From Galbula dea (lineage: Eukaryota; Chordata; Aves; Piciformes; Galbulidae), in contig VWZX01010411.1 of assembly GCA_013399015.1 (NCBI GenBank), positions 26,118 through 90,117 on the forward strand: a stretch of DNA of 64,000 nt. Reading direction: 5' to 3'. Below are positions 1 to 7,805 of this stretch, in pieces. The position numbers and the translations under genes are program-made. The notes beneath the pieces are model-generated. The model ran no database searches. It worked only from the letters and a program-made list of their open reading frames with translations, and had not been told where the DNA came from. Position 1 is the first letter of the stretch; every line of letters begins with the position of its first letter.

Positions 1-466
1 AGGGAACTGCTGGAAAGAGTCCAGTGCAGAGCCACAAAGATGATGAAGGGGCTGGAACATCTTCCTGATGAGGAAAGGCTGAGGGAGCTGGGTCTCTTTA
101 GCCTGGAGAAGAGGAGGCTAAGGGGTGACCTCATCTATGCTTTTAAATATGTGAGGGGTGTGTGTCGGGAGGATGGGGTCAGGCTCTTCTCAGTGAAGCC
201 CAGTGACAGGACAAGAGGCAATGGCTGCGAGCTGAAGCATAGGAGATTCTGTGTGAACACACGTAGAAATTTTTTCACAGTGAGGGTGACAGAGCCCTGG
301 CACAGACTGCCCAGAGAGGTTGTGGAGTCTCCTTCTATGGAGGTATTCAAAACCCGTCTGGACTCGCTTCTGTGTGACCTGGTCTAGGGAATCCTGCTGT
401 GGCAGGGGGGTTGGACTAGATGATCTTTCGAGGTCCCTTCCAACTCCTAATATTCTGTGATTCTGA
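1..466 (+). repeat. CR1 LINE fragment, 3' end
   Basis: Runs in from the left edge. It reads through the degraded CR1 ORF2 C-terminus (ERLRELGLFSLEKRRLRGDL) and ends in the CR1 tail TTGGACTAGATGATCTTTCG followed by TTCTGTGATTCTGA. Confidence 0.93.
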
Positions 467-632
467 ATAATTTCTTCCCCAAAAGGGTTACCAAAGTCTG
501 GCCCAGGCTGCCCAAGGGCACTAGTGGAGTGACCATCCATGGAGGGGTTGAAAAGCTGTGAAGATGTGATGGTGAGGTACATTGTTTAGTGGTGACCTGG
601 CAGTGTTGGGGACTGGTTGGACTTCATGAGTT
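467..632 (+). repeat. CR1 LINE fragment, second subfamily
   Basis: Starts directly after the previous CR1 tail and carries the block GCCCAGGCTGCCCAAGGGCA and GGTTGGACTTCATGAG. No gene is seen between 633 and the WDR54 exon at 877. Confidence 0.8.
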
Positions 633-876
633 CTTCCACCCAGCTGAGAAACATGGGAACCGAGGGATAAGAGGACAGAGACCAGCTAGATGCAGATGGA
701 GTCAGGACAGTTTGGGCAGGTTGGTGAGCTGCGACTGGCCATGGAGAGCACCAGCTCCTGGGATGGGCTCAGGACTTGGCTGAACCTCAACAACCTGGAG
801 CTGGTGTCTCCACCAACCACACTAGCACCAGGGACTGCCCCAGTTTCTCTGGGTGACCGCATCGACCCCCACGTAC

Positions 877-1004
877 CGGAGCCTGGCCCAACTCAGCCGC
901 AATGTCAGTGATGGCCTCGCGGTGCTGCTCCAAGACCTCACTCACTGTGATATTTGTCCCTTTGGGGGGGATGTCAAACACCAGCACGGACCCAGAGGAT
1001 GTCC
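877..1004 (-). CDS. WDR54: WDR54 coding exon 6 (last in window)
   Basis: A 128-nt exon coding TSSGSVLVFDIPPKGTN, then ITVSEVLEQHREAITDIAAE and LGQAP. Acceptor CCTCAG, donor CCG/GTACGT. It matches the human block ending in TDIATEPAQ. Confidence 0.9.
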
Positions 1005-4000
1005 CTGAGGATGGGATGGAGAAGGGATCAGTGTGTGGGGGCTCATCCCACACTGTGTCCTGGGACTGAGCCCCCAGATGAGCTCTGAGCTCCCCACGAG
1101 ACCCTCTCACCCCATGGGGCTGCTCCGCACAAGTCCTGCATCCTAGGAGACCATTGGCCTTCTTGGCCATGAGGACACATTGCTGGCTCATGGTGAACTT
1201 GTTGTCTGCCAGCACTCCCAGGTCCTTCTCTGTGGAGCTGCCTTCCAGCAGGTCAAGTCCTAACCTGTCCTGGTCCATGGGATAATTCCTCCTCAGGTGC
1301 AGGACCCTACACTTGTTGAACTTCACGAGGTTCCCTTGGCTGACTGCACAACGTTACACCATCCCTTGTGCCCCAGTACCCTCTCCCCATCCTGCCCCTC
1401 CCCATGCTCTCAGCTCAGCTCACCCACACAGATGAAGTGTCCTCCAGCTGCAGCAATCCCTCGAGCAAACACAGCTTGTGCTGAAAGGAGACCAAGAGTG
1501 AGACATGACCTGCAGCAGTTCCCAGGACACCCGTGCAGTGGTGTGAGGCATCAGGGAGCCCCTTCCATTTCCTCCTCCAGGGAGAGTCCTGAGGCTGCCT
1601 CACAGGGTCCCCTCCAGCCCCTTCAGAGCCCCTCTGGGACTCTGTCAAGCCAGGACCAATGACATTTTCCAGACCTTTCTGCTAAGCTGCTGTCTCAAAC
1701 TGTCCTGTCCCTATCCCAGTAGTGTCCAGCAGTGAGGCTACTGAGGGGCTGCAGGCCAGGAGGAACCTCCCTGCACTACAGGAGTCATGGAATTTGGTTT
1801 GGGTGGGAAGTGACCTCTCAAAGTCATCTAACCGAACACCCTGCTGTCAGCAGAGACATCTCCAACCAGATCAGGTTGCTCAGAGCCCCAAATAACCTCA
1901 CCTAGAATGGTTCCAGGGACAGGACATCTACCACCTCTTTGGGCAACCTGGGACAGTGTCTCACCAACCTCAGCATCAACAATTTCTTCCTTGTCTCTAG
2001 TCTAAATATCCTCTTTTAGTTTCAAACCATCACCCTTTGTCCTGTCCCAACAGGCTGCTAAAATGTCTCTCCCCATCTTTCTGATAGGCCCTTTAAGTAC
2101 TGGAAGACTGCAGTAAGGTCTCCCTGGAGCCTTCTCTTCTCTGGGCTGAACAACCCCAGCTCTCTCAGCCTGTCCTAACAGCAAAGAGGTTGCAGTCCTC
2201 AGATCATTTTTGTGGCCTCCTCTGGACTCACTCCAACTGGTCCACGTCTCTCCTCTGCTGAGGACTCCAGAGCTGGCCCCAGCACTGCAGGTGAGGTCTC
2301 CCCAGAGCAGAGCAGAAGGGATAATCCCCTCCCTGACCTGCTGGTCACGCTGCTGGGGATGCAGCCTAGGACAGGGTTGGCTTCTGGGCTGTGAGCTCAT
2401 ATTGCTGAGTCATGTCCAGCTTTGCACCCACTGGTACCCCCAAGTCTTTCTCAGAGCTGCTCTCCATCCCTTCATCCCCAGCCTGGATTGATACTGGGGA
2501 TTGCCCTGACCTGTGTGCAGGACCTTGCACTTGGTCTTGTTGAACCTCAGGAGGTTCATATGGTTCCACCTCTCCATCCTCTGGATGGATCCTGTCCCTC
2601 ATGTGTCAACACTCAGCTTGGTGTTGGTGTCATTGATTTACCTGGAGGATGCTCCACGACATCCAGCGCATGCCAGTAAACCATGATGGAGCCATCAGAC
2701 TCGTACATCTGGAGAGAGAAGGGAGCAGTGTGAAGTCCAAGAGGGTGGAGAAGCTTCTCTCATGGCTTACAGCTCAACTGCTGCCCCAAAAGAGAGCAGC
2801 AGCTCCCTGGGTGTGCAACAGGACCCCCAGAAGGTACCCCGGTGCCCTAGAAGCCCAGACATCCTCATAGCGAGTTCATCCTCCTGGTGTTGTGACTTCA
2901 CTTTCCACCCTCCATAGAAAACCACCTCACCTGGATCCCTTTCTGAGAGGTCAACACCAGCAGGACCCGTGATGGTAGGACACACCAGGCAGCCTGGAGG
3001 GAACAGCAGCTCAGGAAGGGTTCAAAGACAGGACAACCCCCCCCAGCACCTGCCAGGGCAGGGATAGACCAGGTGTGTTTCTGGGTCTTGTCGTAGGTTA
3101 CAGGAGGTGGGTCCCTAAAGCCCTCAGGTACCACTCCAAAGTCTCCCACGCCTTCTCAGGAGGTTCTGTCTTTTCTGTCCCCACTGCTCCCTCTACCAGA
3201 GAATTGAATCATGGTATCATTTAGGTGGAAAAAGATCTTGAAGATCATCATGTCCAACCATTAATCAGCACTGCCAGGTCACAACTAAACTGTGTCCCTC
3301 AGCACCACATCTACACAGCTTTTCAATCCTTCCAGAGATGGTGAATCCACCACTGCTCTGGGCAGCCTGGGACAGGACTTGGAAATCCTTTACAGGAATA
3401 AATTGTTCCTCATCTCCAATATAAACCTCCCCTGGTGCAACTTGAAGCTGTTTTCTCTTGTACTACCACTTCCTCCTTGGCAGAGGAGGCCAACCTCCAC
3501 CTTGCTCCAACCTCCTTTCAGGGAGTTGCAGAGAGTGAGAAGGTCTCCCCTGAGCGTCCTCTTCTCCAGGCTAACCAAACCCAGTTCCCTCAGCTGCTCC
3601 TCACAACACTTGTGCTCTAGACCCTTCACCACCTTCATTGCCCTTCTTTGGACACACTCCAGCACCTCAATGTCCTTCTTGGAGTGAGAAGCCCAAAACT
3701 GACCCCAGGATGGGAGGTGTGGCCTCCTCAGTGCCCAGTCCAGGAGGACAATCCCTGCCCTAGTCCTGCGGCCACCCTAGTGCTGATCCAATCCAGGATG
3801 CTGTTGGCCCTCTTAGCCACCTGGGCACACTGCTGGCTCACCTTCAGCTCCTGTCGACAAGTACTCCCAGACCCTTTTCCATCAAGTAGCTTTCAGCCAC
3901 AGTGCCCCAAGCACATACCTGGGTGAGCAGTGCCGTGCCCAGCCCCGAGCTCCCCTCCTTGGCTGGCAGCTGCCGGTGGGTGAAACCGATCCCGTCGGAG

Positions 4001-4579
4001 GTGACCAGGCTGAGACTGGCCCCGTGCACAGCCCCGAAGCAGGTCCGTGGCCTCCCTCCCGCTCGCAGCACGCACAGGTTGTTGTACAGAGCCGAGCTAC
4101 TGCTTCGCAGCGGGACGCTGGGTTCCCTCCGGTACGTCCTGCGGGAGAGGCATGGCACCGGGACCGGGCAGCTCCGGGAGGCCAGAACAGCTACAGGACA
4201 CCAGCTGTACAACCCCGGACATAGCCCAGGGGTGCCCCCGCTTCGTTACCCTTTCCGTACCCCTTCCCGGGACGCCTTTACTCATCCCGGTCCCTGCTTT
4301 GCCCTTTTCGAGCCCCCCATGCCCTTCCTGGGACCCCGATGTCTCCTCCAGCAACAACGTCACCAACTCGGAGACCACTTTTAGCCCCCTCGGGACCACT
4401 TTACTTCCCCTGCAACCCCTTTACTCCTCCCAGGACCCCGTTTTACCCATCCAGGGACACCCTTTACCACTCCCGAGCCCCCCCATACCCTTCCTGAGAC
4501 CCTTTTTACCCCTCCCAGAACGCCCTTGCCCCATGTCCCGGTCCCCTCTCGCCGCTCACTCGGTATCTGCCGCAGCCAT
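877..4579 (-). CDS. WDR54: WDR54, WD-repeat protein 54, exons 1-6 (3' part outside window)
   Basis: The six exons (4579-4560, 4138-3919, 2993-2931, 2708-2642, 1480-1424, 1004-877) join in frame to 185 codons. The product starts MAAADTETYRREPSVPLRSS and contains LYNNLCVLRAG, WCVLPSRVLLVLTSQKGIQ, DGSIMVYWHALD, VFARGIAAAGGHFICVG and SVLVFDIPPKGTNI, each matching human WDR54 as I recall it (about 334 aa). These blocks form the first blades of a WD40 propeller; the later repeats are expected left of base 1, since nothing between 1 and 870 resembles them. The family is poorly characterised and is thought to be a scaffold, so I assign no biochemical role. The gene is divergent from C2orf81 with 93 bp between start codons. 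Introns 2, 4 and 5 hold CR1 fragments. The start codon has a good context (ACCATGG) and exon 1 is only 20 coding bases. Confidence 0.93.
1135..1350 (-). repeat. CR1 LINE fragment in WDR54 intron 5
   Basis: The minus strand codes a piece of CR1 ORF2 (KCRVLHLRRN, STEKDLGVLADNKF, MSQQCVLMAKKANGLLGC). Neither tail nor 5' end is present. Confidence 0.88.
1424..1480 (-). CDS. WDR54: WDR54 coding exon 5
   Basis: A 57-nt exon coding AQAVFARGIAAAGGHFICVG across its borders. Acceptor TTTCAG, donor G/GTGAGC; phase 1 at both ends. Confidence 0.9.
1784..2605 (-). repeat. CR1 LINE fragment in WDR54 intron 4
   Basis: The 3' tail (RC of GAGTCATGGAATTTGGTTTG) is at the low end. It extends through the degraded ORF2 C-terminus (FNKTKCKVLH-like, SEKDLGV). 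It is in the sense orientation for WDR54. Confidence 0.9.
2642..2708 (-). CDS. WDR54: WDR54 coding exon 4
   Basis: A 67-nt exon coding MYESDGSIMVYWHALDVVEH and PP. Acceptor CTCTCCAG, donor CAG/GTAAAT; it ends in phase 1. Confidence 0.9.
2931..2993 (-). CDS. WDR54: WDR54 coding exon 3
   Basis: This 63-nt, phase-0 exon codes AAWCVLPSRVLLVLTSQKGI plus Q, nearly the human sequence. Acceptor CCTCCAG, donor CAG/GTGAGG. Confidence 0.93.
3200..3885 (-). repeat. CR1 LINE fragment in WDR54 intron 2
   Basis: Tail at about 3205 (ATCATTTAGGTGGAAAAAGA), then the block coding EEQLRELGLVSLEKRTLRGD on the minus strand. Ends 34 bp from WDR54 exon 2. Confidence 0.92.
3919..4138 (-). CDS. WDR54: WDR54 coding exon 2
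   Basis: The acceptor is CCCGCAG and the donor CAG/GTATGT. It codes ETYRREPSVPLR through ALLTQ, including CFGAVHGASLSLV and RQLPAKEG, the N-terminal landmarks of WDR54. Confidence 0.93.
4240..4545. repeat. Degenerate minisatellite in WDR54 intron 1
   Basis: On the plus strand, units of about 30 bp repeat a core like CCCTTTAC...CCTCCCGGGACC roughly ten times with heavy drift. It fills almost the whole of intron 1, next to the divergent promoter. Confidence 0.7.
4560..4579 (-). CDS. WDR54: WDR54 coding exon 1
   Basis: Twenty coding bases (MAAADT plus two bases of a Glu codon) are followed by donor GTGAGC. Joining to the exon at 4138 restores GAG-ACG-TAC and the conserved YRREPSVPLR, which fixes the start. 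Confidence 0.85.
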
Positions 4580-4672
4580 GGTAACGACGTTGATGCTTGA
4601 TACACGCGTGCGCCGTCGCAGACATTACGTCACCCGCGCGCCCCGGCGTTCGGGGCGGGACCAAGAGTTGCC
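4580..4672. promoter_or_regulatory. Divergent promoter between WDR54 and C2orf81
   Basis: Only 93 bp separate the two start codons, and the stretch is CpG-rich. It holds a CRE/ATF-like TTACGTCA at 4625-4632. Both start codons sit inside RFX X-box-like half sites: GTTACCATGG on the minus strand (4584-4575) and GTTGCCATGG on the plus strand (4668-4677). The partner halves are poor, so RFX binding is only a hypothesis. Confidence 0.75.
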
Positions 4673-4711
4673 ATGGAGCCCAGGACGCCATTTAGAGGGG
4701 GCACGGGCGGG
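4673..4711 (+). CDS. C2orf81: C2orf81 coding exon 1
   Basis: Codes MEPRTPFRGGTGG with a strong start context (GCCATGGAG). Donor GGG/GTAGGA, phase 0. Confidence 0.75.
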
Positions 4712-6521
4712 GTAGGAGGGGGTGGGGAGTGAACTGGTTTGTTCTGGAGAGTATTGGGGTGTACTAGGCTGTGATGAGTTGGGGTGTACTCGGGTGACCT
4801 GGGGTAGTTTAAGGTCTACTGGGGTATATTGGGGTGTACTGGGATGAGAGTGCCCTGTGCTGTGGGTGCCATGGCTGTCGTGTCTCTCCGCAGAAGACGA
4901 CTTCCCTGCAGCGTTCGGCTGCCTCCAAGTCTCGGCGGGACAAGTCCCGTCCACGCACGGTGGCCAGTGCCCCAGCCAAGGTAGTGCCCAAGCGCCTGCC
5001 CGAGGCTGAGTGGTCAGCCCTCCTGGAGGCCGAGAGTGGGGACAACGACGTTGGGGGCATCCTGGCCGAGCTGCTGGAGCGTGTGATGATTGGGTGCTCC
5101 AGAGTCAACGTGGCTCGGCAGGTGAGGAGTTCAGACCCACTCTAGGAGTTCCTGGGGCTCCTCGCAGCCCTCATGGCCTAGGACAGGGACGAGGGCAGGG
5201 GGCGCCCAGTAGGGCACGGCAGAGGTCTCAGTGCTGGCTCTGCTGCAGGTCGTGCCCTTTGTGGTGGCCTGGGCACGGGATGCCATCCTCCATGTCACCC
5301 AGTGGCGATTCCTGGCACGGGACGAGGGGGATTGGGACCTCGAGGAGGGAGATGGAGCCTGGCAGGAGGACGAGGAGCCCCAGCCCCTCACCATGGACTC
5401 GTGGGCTCAGGGCACTGTCCCTGTCCTGTCTGTCCCTCGGTGCCTGGGTGAGAGAGAGGTGAGATGTGCTCCAACCAGCCATGGCCCCCGGTGTCCTACA
5501 TGGTCTGCTCTGAGGCTGTGGGACACCCACTGACTCCCTGGTTCCATCCGGGGGGTCCTCAGGGCACAGCCTCTGGTAAGGCACAGCCCCCTAAACCCTC
5601 CCGAAGAGCCAAGGGTCCCATGCCCAGGGGCCAGGGTGGAGCTGTGCCACCTCAACACCCCCAGCCCACCTCAAGATCACTCCCCAGCAGGTGTCTGGTG
5701 ACCAGACCCAGGATTCCCCCATGGTGACTGAGGCTGGATCTCTCCCCACATCACCCCTGTGGCCCGTCCAGGTCCCCACTGCTGGTGCCATCTTGCCCAT
5801 GCCAGCATCACCCTGCCTGGAGCTCCTGCTGCTGGATGAGGTGCCTGTTGCTTCCTGCCCCCGCAAGGGAAAATACCCCCGTGCCCAGCTCCCCCATCTC
5901 TGCCCAGCCAGGCCACGAGCCCCATGTGTGTCCCTGGGACAGCTGGAGCAGGGATGGTATCCACCACACTCATGCCACAGGGAGGTGGAGGGCAGCAGCA
6001 TGACATGGGCCAGCAGCCATATGCCACCACTGCCACCTCCCTCCTGTGCCAGCATGCCAACCATCTGGCCAAGGCTGAGGCCAGGGAGGTCTGGTACCAT
6101 CCGGGGGGTCTCCAGGCTGGGTCCCTGCAGCCTTCCTGAGCGCTGGATCAGGCCCCAGGTGGAGGTGCTGGACCCGGAGCCCAAGGTGCTGGCACAAGCC
6201 CGGGGTGCCCACAGGCACAGTGGGGCACCACCGCTGGGCAGCTCACAGCTGACACAGGGGCTAGTCACCATGGTGGGGACACGGCTCCAGGGACCCCCTC
6301 GAGGGTCCCCACAGACCCCCAGCCCTGTGCCCCTGCCACTCGGCTCCTTGCTGGGGTCTGACCAGCTGGCACCTGGCGTCACCATCCAACAAGGTGGCAG
6401 CATGAAGCAGGAGGTCGAGGAGGAGGAGGAAGAGACCAAGTGGGACCTGAGACCCATCTGCCCCACTGTGCCTTTCCCAGGCACTGTGGCCTGTCAGGTC
6501 ACAGGCAAGGGAGAGAATTGA
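4673..6521 (+). CDS. C2orf81: C2orf81 homologue, 448 aa
   Basis: Exons 4673-4711, 4894-5121, 5249-5458, 5563-5575 and 5665-6521 join in frame. The middle part carries PKRLPEAEWSALLEAE, ILAELLERVM, VAWARDAILHVTQWRFLARD and a DEEP...TMDSWAQGTVPVL segment. These match the start of human C2orf81 as I recall it (PGRLSEAEW, ILADLLARVM, WRFLARDEGE, TDSWAQGSVPVL). The long last exon is Pro/Ser-rich and fast-evolving; recognisable pieces are LPERWIRPQVEVLDPEP and LAPGV, followed by a glutamate run (EVEEEEEET). Human C2orf81 is longer (around 600 aa). Function is not established and I assign none. Exons 1-3 are secure; the 13-nt exon 4 and the start of exon 5 are chosen because they alone keep frame with clean splice sites. 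Confidence 0.85.
4738..4850. repeat. Degenerate tandem repeat in C2orf81 intron 1
   Basis: About seven imperfect copies of a 14-16 bp unit with core TGGGGTGTACT or TGGGGTATATT. Confidence 0.7.
4894..5121 (+). CDS. C2orf81: C2orf81 coding exon 2
   Basis: 76 codons from KTTSLQRSAASKSRR to SRVNVARQ. Acceptor CTCCGCAG, donor CAG/GTGAGG. Contains the conserved PEAEW and ILAELLERVM. Confidence 0.92.
5249..5458 (+). CDS. C2orf81: C2orf81 coding exon 3
   Basis: 70 codons with the family signature WRFLARDE and the acidic EDEEP before TMDSWAQGTVPVL. Donor GAG/GTGAGA is chosen; an alternative GGTGAG lies a few codons upstream. Confidence 0.9.
5563..5575 (+). CDS. C2orf81: C2orf81 putative microexon 4
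   Basis: 13 nt flanked by CCTCAG and GTAAGG. It moves the frame from phase 0 to phase 1, as the last exon requires. No homology is visible over so few bases. Confidence 0.5.
5665..6521 (+). CDS. C2orf81: C2orf81 last coding exon
   Basis: Open from acceptor CCCCCAG through to TGA at 6519-6521; an in-frame TAA at 5592-5594 bounds it on the left. Includes AHLKITPQQVSGD, PERWIRPQVEVLDPEP and the terminal EEEEEETKWDLRP. A long antisense open frame over the same bases is a shadow. Confidence 0.78.
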
Positions 6522-7104
6522 AGGCAGCACCCCCAACACCTCCCTGCTGCTTTGGGTGGCTCCATCACCTCTGGGTGCCCAGCTGGGAGCTGCCCTCACC
6601 TGGGTGCCCAAGCTCTGGGATGTGGTCCTTGTCCTTGGCAAGCTCCTCACCCACGGCTTGTGGCAGATCTCCACCTCACCCTGCGCTGCCACCAGCAGGG
6701 TCTGGCACAAGGCAAGGCCCTGGTGTGTCACCACAGGCTCTGCAGCAGCTGTGGGAGGCTCTCGATGAGCTCTGCTGCAGGAAATACAGAAATGGAAGAA
6801 GGAGGTTTCTGTTGCTTTTCTTTTGTCCTGTGCCCAAGGAGCAGCCCTGGGGCTATCCCACCCCAGCTATGGCACCACAGCAGTGCCAGAAGCACCAGCA
6901 GCCCAAGGTGCCACCAGCACCTGGTACAAGTCCTGCTGCAGCTACCTTGTAGCCACATGCAGCTGAAATGCCACCAAACAAGACAAAAGAGGGTTTTAAC
7001 TCATTGAAAGCTCTATGTGGCTTCACTGCATAAGGTCTTTATAGGGTGTGCCACCCTGACAAGTCTCCACAGCACCAGCCCACATCCCAGCCCCTGAGAC
7101 ATGA
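6522..7104. other. C2orf81 3' region, no further gene recognised
   Basis: GC-rich sequence directly after the C2orf81 stop, probably partly 3' UTR. No AATAAA is visible, and no open frame here resembles a known protein. Confidence 0.5.
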
Positions 7105-7400
7105 TCACCTTCAAGCTGAGAGGCTGGGGCCAGACTCTTCTCAGTGGTGCCCGGGGACAGGCCAATGGGCAATGGGTACACACTGGAACTTGGGAGGTTC
7201 CACCTGACCAGGAGGAGAAACTTGTTTGGTGTGAGGGTGCCAGAGCCCTGGCCCAGGCTGCCCAGAGAGGTCTCCTTCTCAGGAGAGATCCCAACCCCAC
7301 CTGGAGGTGATCTTGCGGAACCTGCTCTGGGTGACCCTGCTGGAGCAGAGAGGTTGGACTAGATGATCTCCAGAGGTTCCTTCAAACCCCCACTGTGCTG
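7105..7400 (+). repeat. CR1 LINE fragment, 3' end
   Basis: Reads GGAGAAACTTGTTTGGTGTG, the block CCCAGGCTGCCCAGAGAGG and the tail GGTTGGACTAGATGATCTCC. Lies between C2orf81 and the dehydrogenase gene. Confidence 0.9.
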
Positions 7401-7648
7401 AGATTTGAGGATTTTGGGCAACCCAGTGGTAGCACAAGGACATGTGGCTCAGCCTCCTGCCAGCTCTGCCCCCCCCAGGATAGGAATGTAGTGAGCTACT
7501 TCCTCATGGGCTGTCCCTCTTCCACTCCTGGAGGCTCAGGGCAGGAGGTGGCTGTGCCCGGCCGGGGCTGCTGGGCAGGATGAAGGTCCTGTGCTGACCT
7601 CTGTTCCCGGCTGGACTCTGTCCCCCAGGCACACGCTGTTGCCCAGCC

Positions 7649-7805
7649 ATGGAGCTGCCAAGTGCCTGCAGCCATCCTTGTTGGTTCCTGCTCACCCTGC
7701 TCCTGGGTCTGCTCCTCTGGGCACAGCGGAGACGCTCCTGGGACCCTCGCAAGTGTCCCACTGACTTGACTGGCAAGACGGTGATTGTCACCGGAGCCAA
7801 CAGCG
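7649..7805 (+). CDS. RDH-like SDR exon 1
   Basis: Start context CAGCCATGG. Codes the membrane anchor and TVIVTGANS. Donor G/GTGAGC. Confidence 0.9.

Noticed and set aside
40..387. 115-codon open frame at the left edge as a gene
   Set aside because: It is the CR1 ORF2 C-terminus read in a 3' fragment ending in a CR1 tail.
4047..4715. 222-codon plus-strand open frame
   Set aside because: Runs across WDR54 exon 2, the intron 1 minisatellite and the promoter; no conserved segments.
5591..6484. 297-codon minus-strand open frame
   Set aside because: Antisense to the C2orf81 last exon in GC-rich DNA; no recognisable similarity, no splice context.
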